A stretch of DNA of 64,000 bases from Filosporella fistucella (Eukaryota; Ascomycota; Leotiomycetes; Helotiales): positions 1,116,001-1,180,000 of the forward strand of contig JAQJZZ010000014.1 of the NCBI GenBank assembly GCA_030077755.1, in the 5' to 3' direction. Below the pieces are notes generated by a model. The model did not search any database. It was not told where the DNA came from and worked only from the letters and a program-made list of their open reading frames with translations. Shown here one piece after another: positions 34,524 to 46,536 of this stretch. The position numbers and the translations under genes were made by a program. How positions within the stretch are numbered: position 1 is the first letter of the stretch; each line of letters opens with the position of its first letter.

Positions 34524-34868
34524 CTTCTGGAGGCTTTAATGTTTTCAATACTTCTCTGTATGAGATGCGTTTATTTGTATGATTTGAGATTATCTTCTTA
34601 GTACTCGAGTGCTACATATTATGGAAGTGTCAATCAAATGTCTTGGGCTGGCATCGGGCAGATCAATCAGGAAGAAGTTCCTAGACAAATCTTACCGTTT
34701 GGCAATACGGGAGGAATTTACTGCTATTCTGTTTCCAAAAATTGTTTTGTTCAAATTCTTGTCGTTATTCAATGTATAATTTTTCCTAGCATAAATATCT
34801 CAATCATCTCACCAACCTTGAACATGAACAGGATTCATTAGTCATTTTAAATACTACTCTATTATCTA
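34524..34868. other. convergent 3' region
   Basis: 345 bp between two stop codons; AT-rich, expected to hold both polyadenylation regions. Nothing else seen. Confidence 0.5.
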
Positions 34869-36118
34869 TCACGCAGCAATGGATCCGGCAAACGCATCCG
34901 AAATCTCTGTCATATTCTTTCCATGCGCAAGCAATATGCCGAGCAAAATACGAGACTTCATTGGGTTGAGATATCCACTGGCAATGTGATGAGCGCCATC
35001 GTCTAAGGTGCCACTGAGTGGTACTTCGCCGGACATTGCTCGAGTGCTTTGAACGATGGGAATGTTCTGGTTGTTGATGACATCCTCCATAGCAGCATGG
35101 AAGGGGGTCGAAACACCACCAGCACCTGCGCCAGCAATCTAACACTATGTTAACAGGTTGAAAAAAGGGGGCATGAAGAAGGATTGCTTACAACAATTCC
35201 TTTGGCTCCGCTTGCAACAGCATTGTAAAGAGTATCGTTCGACATGTCCTCGTATGCCATGAGAATGTCGACTCTAGGAATGGAGGTGATGTTGGAGATG
35301 GAGTAAGATCTCTTGCCTGTAGGCTTCACTGGTGGGTAGAAGAAGTATGGGGTGTTTGAGATGAGTTCTCCAAGATTTCCCATCTCAGGAGCCTTGAAGG
35401 TGTCCATAGTGTTGGCGTTCGTCTTGGTGACATAATAGGCAGAGGTAATTCGATCATTCATGACAACCATGGCACCTCGGTCTTTCGCTAATGGACTCGA
35501 GGCAACAGTGACAGCCTCAAGAAGATTAAATGGCCCATCAGCGGAGATGGCGGTAGCGGGTCTCATAGCCCCAACGATGATGACCGGCTTTCCACAGTTG
35601 ACCGTGGCATCCAAGAAGAATGCAGTTTCTTCCAGCACATCAGTGCCGTGAGTTACAACAGCTCCGGCCATCGTTGGATCATTGCAGACAAATTCGTTGA
35701 TTTGCTTTGATAATCGCAGAAGTATCGTTGAAGTAATGTCTTCACTGCCAACATTTGATATCTGAACGCCTGCAACGTTTGACACGTTCAGAATTTCAGG
35801 TACAGCATTGATGAGAGTCAAAATTCCGAGAGCACCGGCTGTGTAGCCAGTAGTGGCTGTTGAACTGCCACTCGATCCAGCAATTGTTCCCCCTGGAAGA
35901 TTTTTAGAAACCAAATTATATTTAGAGGGAAAATGGAGCATACCAGTTGCAAAAATAGTTACATTCGGAAGGGTAGCATTCATCTGAGTGAAATTGAGCC
36001 CATTGTAATTTGTGAAAATGAATGGATTGGTATCGTTAGTCTCTCGGGGAAAGACAATGGGTGACGCATTGCTCAGAGCCACAAGGGCAATTATAGAAGC
36101 AGGAAGAAAGCTGAACAT
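34869..36118 (-). CDS. Secreted type II L-asparaginase
   Basis: Exons (minus) 36118..35944, 35892..35192 and 35138..34869; introns 51 and 53 nt; 381 aa. An N-terminal signal peptide (MFSFLPASIIALVALSNASP) indicates secretion. The first catalytic motif ATGGTIAG is formed across the first splice; the second, VTHGTDVLEETAFFLD, carries the Thr-Asp pair and the downstream region keeps GAMRPATAISADGP. The enzyme hydrolyses L-asparagine to aspartate and ammonia outside the cell or in the periplasm, a nitrogen-scavenging role; yeast Asp3 is the well-known relative. Several N-glycosylation sequons (NDT, NFT, NAT, NVT) suit secretion. Tail-to-tail with the repeat protein. Confidence 0.92.
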
Positions 36119-36198
36119 TTTGGAGAAGTGGGAGGGGGATGTGATGAAGCCGGTCGTCCCAGATGGCTTTAGGTATTCAAAGAGAGGAAATTCAGAGC

Positions 36199-36205
36199 CT
36201 CTTTA
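36199..36205 (-). promoter_or_regulatory. TATA box of the asparaginase gene
   Basis: TATAAAG on the minus strand, 81 bp upstream of the ATG. Position and sequence suit a core promoter of a regulated gene. Confidence 0.55.
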
Positions 36206-37271
36206 TACGTCTTGAGCATACCGGCAAACCGAAGTCGGAATTAATCGCATTCTTCTTTTCTGCTTCTAGTTCCGGGTAGTTATCAGTAATGTGAAGATTT
36301 CTGCCATAATATATAATGGAAACCCCACCTTTCAGAATGAATAACCTTCTTTTGTGGAGCGAGACGTCCGCTGGCACCGCAAGTTCAATTGTCCAGGACA
36401 AGGCAAAAGATAAGGTATGTAATACGGGCGGGGAAATAATTATGCCCGCTGGAGGCTCATGGCCGACGCGGGAAAGCCGTCTGAATTGTGTTGTGCCATA
36501 CGAACGTTCTGTTGGTTCCTGCCTGCCAAGGAAGGAGATAGCTGACTGGACAAGGATGACTGGACCAAATGCATGCTGTTAGAACATTGCTGTATGAACA
36601 GCGTTTAATCGGATTCCCACAGGAGGAGAGCAAACAGCGTATGAAGCTGGAATATGCAGTATTGTTGTTGTTGACAAAGTACAACTTCTAGGTGGCGAGA
36701 TACGATATACTGTGGGATATATCCACTAGTTTTACGTGCCTGCTCAATGGCCTAATTATATGATTTCATTCATATTTATTAATTGAGAAAATAGTTGAAA
36801 GTAACTTTGAACAGACTGCGATCTGTGAAAGCTCAGGTTATGAAAATTTTGCTCCAACTGGCTGCAATCTTCTTGTTTGTGTCGAAGCTGAATTTTGCGT
36901 GGATCTCTTCTGAGGGGGGCAAGAGACATACGCAGATGCTTGTCAGCTTCGAAATTCCCACGTCCATCATAATTGATGTGATTGTATACTGCTTAACATA
37001 ACAGGAAGATATATGAGATATTCAATCTGTGAGGTTCACATTCCAAACATTGTTTTCACGGCTCGAATGTACCACGGGTATTTTGTAAATCCATGCAAAG
37101 ACAGAGAATTATCATTAAAATTTAGACAGTACCAATTCGAAATTGGTACATCTAGCTAGTGCTAGTGGTATTGAAAGCTCCCATATGTAGAATATGAACC
37201 AGCTCTCGATTTTTTTTCGAAGCTTTTCATCGTAACATCATTACCCCATTCCTACACTGATTCTCCACAAT
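36206..37271. other. intergenic, no gene recognised
   Basis: Upstream region of the asparaginase gene and downstream region of the WSC gene. AT-rich, with no coding-like frame. Confidence 0.5.
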
Positions 37272-38147
37272 TTACCATAAAGCCAACAGACCTATGAGTG
37301 AAACTATCAAGCCGAACTGTTCTACGCCGAGTGAAGATGCAGAACCTGGAACCGTGGTGGCGGTTGGAGTGTTGGTTGCCTTTACTGTCCCATTTGATGA
37401 CACGGAAGTGCTGCTGGGCTTAGTCCCTGTGTTGGTACTTGATACAGGTGTCGTCACAACCACAGCAGAAGTGCTTGATGTGGGAGAAGGAGTTGTGGTG
37501 ATTGGGCAGACTGTAGTCGAAAGAATGATCGTTTCTGTCGTCAATCTCGGATGGCAACTAGTGATTGTGGCAGAACAGGAGGTAACGGTATATACTTTGG
37601 TGGTAAAGACCGTTGACGTTGTATATCCCACAGAAGATGTGGAGCTGCTTGTCGCCGAGCTTGAGGATGACGAGGAATCTGGAGACGATTTCTTATACAA
37701 AGACCACCATTCACTCCCACGCGAGACATTGTGGTAACCGCCACAGATTTCTGCTGAGTTTCCAGGGCAGGGAGTGTTACATTCAACATCTTGACCACTA
37801 GGAGAAAAAGCAATGAACTTTTGACCACAGAAGCATTGGCTGTAGACGATTAGAGCGGAACCAGGGTGCACATGAATCTGTGCAGCTTACCTGCCATAAA
37901 TCCCAGCAAATTCATAAGCACTTGTACATTTCGAGGTACATAGTTCCACCGTCATTGAGGTTGAGTTGTCCACCTGAGAGAAGCCCAGGCTTGCGTCCAA
38001 GAAATCATAAGCGGACTGACAAGAGGAGTAGGTGAAGCCATTGGTGATAGTCGTTCGTGGACGTATGACATTGGCCGATGACAGGATCAAGCTCGAGGCA
38101 AGAATTGTCAGTGACGTTAACGAGAGACTGAGCGATGCAGGATGCAT
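37272..38147 (-). CDS. WSC-domain, Ser/Thr-rich GPI-type surface protein
   Basis: Exons (minus) 38147..37891 and 37839..37272, 51-nt intron, 274 aa. A signal peptide (MHPASLSLSLTSLTILASSL) leads into one WSC domain with the expected cysteines: SSCQSAY, ELCTSKC, SQCFCG, ECNTPCPGN, EICGG. The intron falls inside the domain just before CFCG. A Ser/Thr-rich stalk of about 130 residues follows, with STSS and TTVCP blocks. The C-terminus is hydrophobic after small residues (PGSASSLGVEQF then LIVSLIGLLALW). That is a GPI-anchor signal rather than a true stress-sensor TM, since no cytoplasmic tail is present. WSC domains bind wall glycans. Confidence 0.88.
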
Positions 38148-38541
38148 TTTGATGCTATTTGAACGAAAGTTGGTTTTTTTGAGTTGAAAATGTAGTGTAT
38201 GCAGGTACTCAAATAAAGGGGAAGAGGCAGGATTTTAGGGAGGAGCGATCATCAATAACTTGACCAGATTGCCACGATGGAGACACTCGGTAGGTCACAG
38301 GATGTGTGGTGTCAACATCATCTGCTGGTAGGTAGGGCAACAGGGGAAACACGTTACAACCTTACGACTGTTATCGCCAAGGTTTTGAGGCGCATCGTAA
38401 TACTTGCAGACCATGGATGTCTTGCATATATTTAGACTCGGAGACCAAGAGCCGGGGTAAGGAGGCCGGATGATTGCAGGTGCAGCTGCAGGTCCCAGAG
38501 CTAGTAGTACCAGTCACTGCTATTATGGACCTCACTTGCAA
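38148..38541. other. upstream region of the WSC gene
   Basis: Contains the promoter and leader of the minus-strand WSC gene. No specific element assigned. Confidence 0.4.
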
Positions 38542-38707
38542 TACAACCTACAAGCCCTTTTAATTGTCAGACATCGCCCCCCAGATTGCCCAATTGCAAG
38601 GCAAGTTGAGGAGATCTGAGCAGGTGATTGGTCAGACCACTCGGATTTCCGTCAATATTTGGACGTTTTTTTACTCGGGTAACAATTAAAAGGGCTTGTA
38701 GGTTGTA
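38542..38707. mobile_element. MITE-like element with 26-bp perfect terminal inverted repeats
   Basis: The left end 38542-38567 (beginning TACAACCTACAAG) and the right end 38682-38707 (ending CTTGTAGGTTGTA) are exact reverse complements over 26 bp. Total span is 166 bp. Both ends start with TA, as expected when a Tc1/mariner-type element duplicates its TA target. The interior has no coding frame, so the element would be non-autonomous. No second copy was seen in this window. Confidence 0.75.
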
Positions 38708-39503
38708 ATGGGAAATGGAAACTTTTTCCCAAAGCTGATATGTAACTTGAATAGTAATCGACTCGGTACCAGAATATGGAATGCTCCCAAGGACTACCGT
38801 GGGTCCAGAAGCAATTGTTTTCATCATTCTACGAACAATAAATGTAAAAATTGTCAACTAATCTCCACGGACGAATGCTTAGTTGTGCCACGAAATGCTT
38901 TGTCTCTGCGAAACACAGACCATGTCTCTCATAGTACCCAGCCAACGTAGTCTCAAACATGAATAGACATTACGAAAAAACGAAATCAATTCTCGGACTG
39001 CACTTCGAGGAATTTGGACAATACGAGAAAGATCTGGTGACAGAGGAAGTCGAAACACCAACACCAAACCAACTAGGGAACGCGGGGGTGGGGACGATAA
39101 AGCGGCAGCACCTAGATGCTCGCATATCTCAAGACTTTTGAAAGGCAAATTCAACACAAATTTGAACAAAGGTTTGACTATTCGAGGGATAATTATATCA
39201 AACTACGCATCTACCAAAGGCATATTCCATTGGAAGTATTTTTTCCTTGGTTGGTCTTAGTGTAGACAGTGGAGGCTCAATTTTTTATCACAAGTGGAAG
39301 GATCACGCTGCTTTGCCAAGTCCCAAAGTGGCGCAAGAATTTCCTTATCGTTAATTCACGTGATCGATAACGATTGTCGTGAGCGACTTTAATAGGCAGG
39401 CATCAGCGTCATGGATTAGATACATATGTGCCTTTGTAGAAACTCGATCTGCTTAACAATCATTTGTTGAAAGTTTCAGTATATCTGCCGCACCCTCATA
39501 AAA
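38708..39503. other. intergenic, no gene recognised
   Basis: Short frames only (60-80 codons), no motif. The right part is the upstream region of the zinc-finger/LysM gene. Confidence 0.5.
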
Positions 39504-40438
39504 ATGGAAGAAAGTTGCTGCACCTGTGCAACACTGCTTAAGAATGTATTGCCACAATACGATTCCAAGACCGAGAAACCTACAGCTCTGGACCGGCGAT
39601 TAGATTGTTGTGGACGAACGATATGTGGTAACTGCATTGCGGGTAATAGTCGCTTTGCAACATATTGTAAGGGCATTAGAAACCTATACTACATTGCAAG
39701 ATAGTTATTGACAGTTGAAGGTCCGTTCTGTCAAGTCTCAACCACACCATCTCCACTACCACAAGGTCTCCGCGATCCTCCTTCATATACACCCCCATCC
39801 TCATCCACGAAGCCTTCACCTCTGTCTCAGAATCCGCCATCATATAGCGATGACCTACCTTCCTATGGCTCCCTCACGAACACCTTGACTCCGCCACCAG
39901 AGAAGTCCTCGAACAGCCAACCGGCGGAGGATGTTCTTCATTTCCTAGGCCATGAGTATGACAACCTCACATCCTTATCACTTCGCTATGGGGTCCCATT
40001 AGCCGCCCTAAGAAAAGCGAACAATATAACATCTGACCACCTCCTTCTCGCAAGGAGAACTGTAATTATACCTGGAGAATACTATACTGCTGGCGTGAGT
40101 CTGAGTCCGCGGCCAGTGGAAGGAGAAGAGGAAGAGAGAAGGAAGGGAATTATCAGAAAATGGATGGTGGCATGTAAAGTTTCGGAGTACGTGCATTTCC
40201 ACTAAGTAATCGAAGTAAAGGGTATGGTGGCTAATAACCTAGTTTTGCGCCGAAATATAGGTACGATGTGGCGCTATTATATTTGCAGCAGGTCGACTAC
40301 GACCTAGAAGCAGCAATATCAGATTACAAAGAAGATGAGCGTTGGGAGGAAGAGCACCCGATGGAAGCAAATGTCAAAGGAAAAGGTAAGACGAGGCACG
40401 ATGTTGGGCGGAGAAGATTTACAGGTCAAAAGCCGTGA
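39504..40438 (+). CDS. Intracellular LysM protein with RING-like zinc finger and UBA-like C-terminus
   Basis: Exons 39504..39666, 39721..40186 and 40261..40438; introns 54 and 74 nt; 268 aa. N-terminal cysteine pattern CCTC, then LDCCGRTICGNCI, then CPFCQ across the first splice, resembling a treble-clef or RING-like zinc site. A Pro/Ser-rich linker with repeated PPSY follows. A LysM domain spans residues ~120-175 (DVLHFLGHEYDNLTSLSLRYGV then LRKANNI, LLARRTVIIPGEYY). The C-terminal exon has ALLYLQQVDYDLEAAISDY then EDERWEEEHP, a UBA-like helix set. No signal peptide is present, so this is not a secreted LysM effector. Related fungal proteins have no established function. An optional 38-nt intron at 40386-40423 would leave the same stop. 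Confidence 0.8.
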
Positions 40439-40587
40439 TGATGTGTCAGACGAGGAAATAATTTCCTGATCATCCTTCGTTTCTATTTGTATCATAGCCT
40501 GACGACTGATCATGATTCCCATGATAAGCGCAATTAAGCGCCTTGTATTGTACACATTCAAATATATCATGACCACCTTTGCGCCTC

Positions 40588-43500
40588 TTAGTATGCCGAA
40601 CGGGTTCGAATATCCTGCACTTGTGTTAGCAATTCGTCTCTTAGCTAATTTTTCTTGCATAGACTCACCGAAATTTTCCGCTCAATCTCCCTCACCGATC
40701 GGTCCAGTTCTCCCGCAATCATTTGTTTCTTGTCATTAGGCAAGAGGGTATATCTTTCGCACAAATCTCCATCAATGACCCCCTTGACTGGCACATAGTA
40801 GCTTCGATAAATAAGGTGGTCTCGGCCGGCCAATGGCGCATCTTCCGACCTCAGATGCTGTTCTAAAGTCTGGAAGAAATCCACATCTTCACGACTGACG
40901 AAAGGAATTAAGATGCCAAGAGTTCCTTGCAGACCACCCCAAAGCAGGCAATCACGTCCACCTGCAACCAAATTTGTCTTTTGGATGCTCATAGGAATAT
41001 CTTGCGGGAAATAATGTGCCATCAAAGTCAGTCTATGAGGGGCACCCTGAAGATATGAGCGCTCGTGAACAAGATGGGCCCCAGAGCCTTCTTCATCAGC
41101 TTCCTCACTTGCTTTGGCAGGGCATCGAAGCAACCATAGGTTACCAAATTTATCACCTCCTGCAACTGTTTCGTAATCGACCATGGTGGTACAAGATGTC
41201 CATCTTGATATCGTATCGTCAACGAATGGGATCAACTTGTTCTCTTGAAATTTATAAACTACCATGACGATGCTTTCTTGCACGTCACTGACAACGATGC
41301 GGCTTCCCTGAGTTTGCAATCCAACAATCAAATTAGGAACAACTTCTGCTTGAGCTTTTCGAAGGAGTTGACGCATTCCAAGATCGTATATCCGCAGATC
41401 CTTACCAACGCCTGCTAAGAGTCTCCCTTGGAAGCCAAGCAGTGCCATTGGTGGTTCTTCTACTTTGGTCTTGTGAATAAATTCAATAGATTTTCCGTTA
41501 TCATGAAAGCGGTAGATGTGTATGAAGCCTCCGGATGAGGATCTTGGTGTGGCTACCATATCCTTGCCAGTTCCGACGACCAGAAAAATTTCATCGTCTT
41601 GACTCGCGAAGGAAACAGCTGCTATGCTAACTGCGGCTTCGTTGTCTTCCAAGTCAATCTTGTTAAGAACACCTTTTTCAGTGATAGGATCCACGACAGA
41701 GATACACGATGCCCAATGACGGTTGCCACGAGGATATCCAAATTCTTCAGGGGGTAACACGGTGGCGTCACCGTTGACGACTGCTGGATCTTCAAGTAGT
41801 TTGGTTTTTGTTGCTGGGGAGAGAATATTATTATCGGATTCGATAGTATAGAATAGAGGAAACTCTGGATGCCGCACAAAGCGTCGCGGAGTATAGGTGA
41901 GTGGTATTGATTCTTGAAGAAGGTTATCGGTAAGCTTTTCGATTGAAAATATCCTGATGGTGGTCAGCTATGCATCATCTAATTGAGACTCCTAGCAATT
42001 TCCAGAGAACAAGATACTTCAGAAGGAACAATTGGAATTTTAATGTTTACTCCTCAAAGTCACGATGGACGTAGGACAGTTTAACGATAAGAAAATCATC
42101 ATAGTATCATCACTCAACGAACAAAATAATGTCTTCACTTACCTGAGATTTTGCCCCTGAATTCCGACCATGCCTTCAGTGCACTGCTCGCTACTGAAAT
42201 TCCACCCCCATTCGAGACCTGGGTAATTCAAAGGAGTGAGCATGAAACCTTTAGTTACTGGGTCCGAGTAGCCAAGCCAAGGTCTCGAGCTTAATGCCAG
42301 TACTGCTGTTTGTCCTTGAACAGAAACTCTGAAGAGTTTCGCCGGTTTTGGGCCAAGAAATCGGGTTCGTGTATCGGATAACTCTCCTGAGACCTCATCC
42401 AACACAGTTCTCAGGTAAACCCCGGAATACAATCCGATGTGAAGATAAAGAGTAGATCCACCAGAAGAAGAGTCAGCCATGGCCATGATAGACAAAGCTG
42501 AAGGCGCTGATGTCAACGCTTGAACTGATTTATTTTCCAAAGTGGAATCTGGGTCAAGACTCAATATGCGAACTGTGGAATCATCGCAACCGACAGCCAA
42601 AAATTGGCTGCGAACCCGGCCTTCGGGTACCTCCCCGAGACTGAGGCAGGTTACAGTCCCACTCATTTCTCTCTTTTCGTCATATTCTGCGAGTGAACCA
42701 TCTGAATCCATCTCAAAGTAAACAATCTCTCCGGAACTGAGCGCGACGGCTACTTGTCGTTCATTCGTGGTAGCAGCAACAATTGAGCGATGCTGGGGAG
42801 CAGCCCACTCATTGACACGTCTATCAGCTCTAATGTGACGAATGCCTTTTGGATGTACCTGGATTAAACCATCCTCTCCAAGTTGTTGAACTGCCAATGT
42901 AGGAGCAGATGACAGAAAGCCGGTATCGGTTACTTCCTCGACGGTCTCGCCAATGCTAAGCACAAGGGTACCGTTTGTAAATGATAAGATGATATATGCA
43001 TCATATGTATCGTTACGGGTGAGCTTTGTGGTCCAAACAGCAGAAGGAACACCGGGCAGCTCGGATTCGACAATTTCACTGACTTCAAGACCATGCTTCA
43101 AAGTTCGGAAAGTGCTACGAGCACCAGTCCCACAAATCGAGTAGATTTGAGGGGCATCCTCTTCAGTAAGATTCGCAACTTTGCAGTCCATCAGCGGATT
43201 CATAGAATCAATGCTTTCAACAAGACTTAGATTTTCTGCTGGCCGTGGGTGGAAGAAGACTGGCGTGTAGTTTTCAGTTGGATCCGTGGGGAAGTCATCG
43301 CTGCTGAATTCAATCTCGTCGTCGTCGTCACCAAGCTTCTCAAACTGATAGAATTGATGGTTACCAAATTCACTGGCCACGAAAAGGAAACCGCTCTTGA
43401 GGATACAGAGACTTGTAGCGATTGGCACCGTGTCAAAATACTTGATCTTGAGTCGCTTTACTTCTCCAGTTGGTTGACCATCGTCATCTTCGACCATTTC

Positions 43501-44616
43501 AATGGTGACTTTGAAAAGATCCCCGTCTTCTGTCTGCAGGAGAAAGAAGAACGCTCCAGCTGCACCCTTCAGCTTGTGCATGACACCAGCCACAATCGTT
43601 CGCTTTCTTTGAGGATCTTCCGTGGCCCCTTGTCTGCGGGGAATAGCAACACGGTAGGCCTCTTGGTTTGAGTGTCGATATGTGATATTGTCGTCCCCAC
43701 ACACCAAAACTCCACTAGGACCATCCGTACCTCCTGGGACCTGGAAAAGAATGGTTGCAGTACGATCGACGGGGTCTGCCCATTTGCGTACAACATGGTT
43801 TAAACCAAGATCTAGTTCGTAATATACTAACGTCTTTTCAATGTCTGCGTACGCTTGGCCGGTTGGATCTTGATCAGAGTCACCGTAGTCAACTTCCAGT
43901 GCCGCAAACACAGGATTTGCATATCCGACATCTAGAGCTACCAAAGCAAACACCAAAGTTTGTGGTTTGTGTGCTTCAAGAGGAGATGATATGGTGAGTT
44001 CAGCTTGTGCGTTACGGTTAAGCACATACACGAGCTTATTTTTCTCCACTGAAGCGATTAAACAAGCTCTTCCTTTTGGATCAACAGCCAGGTACTGCCC
44101 GGGAATGACTCTTCGCACGCCAGACTTTCCGAACGTTTCCAGGTGCAGTCTGTTGAATTTGTTTTGCGCTGGAACAAATTCAACAACAGTAATTCGACCC
44201 GAATCCGATGTGATTATGATGTAATCTGTGATCTTGTTTAGCCTGACTCTTCCAAATTTCCCAACGTCTGTACCAATCGCTGCCTGTGAAAATTCATGGA
44301 GGTGTTCCTCGTGCTGCCATCCATGCTTCAAATCACTAAGTGAAGCTCAAATATACAGATAGAAGGACTTACCCTTATTGCTTCCAGCAAGCCTGAAGGC
44401 TGCTATAGCTCTGATAATTCCAAAAACATCGTGTGAGAGTGCGGTGATGATCTTCCCTTGCGAAGGATCGGGTCGGTGAAGAGTAAGGCGTGAGCCAGAA
44501 GCAGTGACAATCTGCTGCTCCTTTGTGCCTGCGAATTGACCTAGAATAGCTTGGGTGACAGCAGTGGGTGGCTGAACTGTTAAGCTATACATAAACATAG
44601 AGGAAGTGGTCGCCAT
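40588..44616 (-). CDS. RSE1: Splicing factor 3B subunit 3 (Rse1/SF3b130)
   Basis: Exons (minus) 44616..44373, 44225..42143, 41953..40669 and 40614..40588; introns 147, 189 and 54 nt; 1212 aa, the family's usual size. The first splice restores [17 protein letters not shown], and the second joins QGQNLR to [10 protein letters not shown]. The N-terminal beta-propeller region ([34 protein letters not shown]) and the C-terminal CPSF-A region ([12 protein letters not shown] then DIRTRSAY and stop) are as in Rse1. The protein is a WD-type scaffold of U2 snRNP SF3b, with Hsh155/SF3B1, at branch-site recognition. The first two introns are partly open in frame, so a naive ORF call adds spurious residues. 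Converges on the LysM gene with 149 nt between stops. Confidence 0.95.
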
Positions 44617-44915
44617 CTTGTCGCGTGGATGCGCAATAAAGGCGCAGAGCTTGAGAATATGTTAGGGACGGATCAGGTTGAGTCTCAATCGATCGAGTGT
44701 GAGGTAAAGCTGGCGAGGCAGCCTGTCACAGCTCAAATCACATCGAGTCGTGATTTTGAGGTTGGTCGCTGCCTCGTCTCGAAGATTTCAAAGTTTATGG
44801 AGCTCAATTACTAGTGCCTTTCGGGTCTAGCCGAAAATCAATAATATCCTCCTCTATCGTACCACTACTATCTACAGTTTCTCCAACTTGAGGTAGAGAC
44901 TCAAACAATACAAAG
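44617..44915. promoter_or_regulatory. bidirectional promoter RSE1 / MSS51
   Basis: 299 bp between the two ATGs, including a CT-rich stretch before MSS51. Both promoters must fit here. Confidence 0.5.
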
Positions 44916-46536
44916 ATGCATAAGCCAGCATCATACACCTGTCAGCGGTGTTTGAATACCCTCAAAAGTACATCTCGATTGGGGCCACGATCGACATTTC
45001 CTGCGACATTAACTTTGGGAGCACGAAGTATTTCAAGTGGAGGGCAGAATGGTACGAGACTTTCAGCGCAGATTGGCGCAGATAGTCAGCAGAGGTCATT
45101 AGGCAGGAGAAATGTATCTTCAGTAGGACAGCAGGGTCAATTCGTGAGGAATGAGCCACCAGAATTTCGAACTCCTGGCGGCTTAGCCTCAACACCTGTT
45201 CCAGAGACCAAAGGACGACCATTGTTGATGCCGAATAATCTATTCCATCCATTCTCAAGCTCGCCGTCTCCGGAAATCAGGAAACGAGCTGCTTTCATCA
45301 AACAAAATGCGTATTGTCCGCATCCCGATCATCATCAAACTCGCATGCCGATGAACCCAGACGACCCCGAAGCTCGGAAGTCTGTTACAGGAGGATTGCC
45401 TCCTGCGCATGTAAACTTTGAATGTCCAGATTGTGGTATACCTGTGTCATGCTCAGAGGAGCACTGGGCGGACGACTATGAGGCGCATTTGGAAATTTGT
45501 GACACACTTCGGGAAGTCAATGAAGATGATCATGACTTGCGGTCCGGCCGTTTCTTCCCCGAGTTTGAATACCCGGGAGATCAAATAGAGGAAGCTATGG
45601 TCAACATGACAAATTGGGACACATTTTTATTCTCGAGAGAGTTTAAAGCGATCAACGATGAAAGGAGCTTACGACAGGCTACCAGGCTGTTAACGTATCC
45701 TGCTACGATTGGGAGCATTCTTCATGAGTTGAGTCCATATAACATCAAAAAGGGAGGAAGGTTGACCGTGGAAGGTCTGAAGAGTTTAAGTGGTATGTAT
45801 ACTCATTCCTGAGCTCGAATGTGAGCTAATAAACCAAGCTCTGAGATATTCCTTGCACCCACCTCGTTCTGGTGGGGGACCTGATATCAAAGGCCTCCGT
45901 CCAACCCCACCACCTATGAGAATATTCATACTTGGTGCTCGAGCTGAATCTTCCCTACCAAGAGAAGTCTGGGTACAGCTGACTCATCTATTTCCCCGAG
46001 TGGCCTTCCATTTGGTGTTCATTGGACCCGAAAGCATGGCAAATCGGGATGCCGAGTTTCCACTACCAGAAAGAACTCCAAGCAATCCTTTCGGTGCCAT
46101 CGTGGAAGATCGCATCACCAACTCTTTGAAAATCAGTACCTTCGTAGAATATTACCACACCCTACACAAGGCTGGTCAATTCTATCCATACGATCCATAC
46201 TTTGACTGTTTCATGCTCTTCCATCCAGGGCTCGGACACCCTGCCAGCTCACATGAGTGGGAAGAGACGATTCCACAATTACTTGAGACAAAAGTTCCTA
46301 TTTTAGTCACTGGCTATACACAGTTCGACATGGAAAGAGATATCGACTGGGTCAAGAAGACAGTTGGTGGTGAGATGGATATTCTTATGGAGCCAGGAGA
46401 AAACAGATTCCGAAGCTTGAGATGGGATCTAAACGACCTTGACCCTCAAGATATTAGCTGTGGCAACTGGGGGGTATGGGCATTCAGGGGAAAGAGGTAT
46501 GAAACGACTCAGAAAAATGCGGATGTGGTAGCATAA
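44916..46536 (+). CDS. MSS51: Mitochondrial MYND-type zinc-finger protein Mss51
   Basis: Exons 44916..45792 and 45839..46536, 46-nt intron, 524 aa. The N-terminus is Arg/Ser-rich with few acids (QRCLNTLKSTSRLGPRS), suiting a mitochondrial presequence. A MYND-like zinc site lies at residues ~130-200: YCPHPDH, FECPDCG, SCSEEHW, HLEICD. It is followed by the conserved RFFPEFEYPG, WDTFLFSREF and LTYPATIGSILHEL, and in exon 2 RIFILGARAESSLP and FMLFHPGLGHP. In yeast Mss51 is a translational activator of COX1 mRNA and binds new Cox1, linking synthesis to cytochrome oxidase assembly; it has CPX haem motifs. Here a CP dipeptide occurs in YCPHP. Confidence 0.9.

Noticed and set aside
37294..37737. 147-codon plus-strand frame inside the WSC gene
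   Set aside because: Antisense shadow of the Ser/Thr-rich stalk; Val/Glu-rich low-complexity text.
44226..44331. Apparent N-terminal extension of the main RSE1 frame (starting [10 protein letters not shown])
   Set aside because: It is intron sequence; splicing 44373 to 44225 restores the conserved SNK-DYII join.
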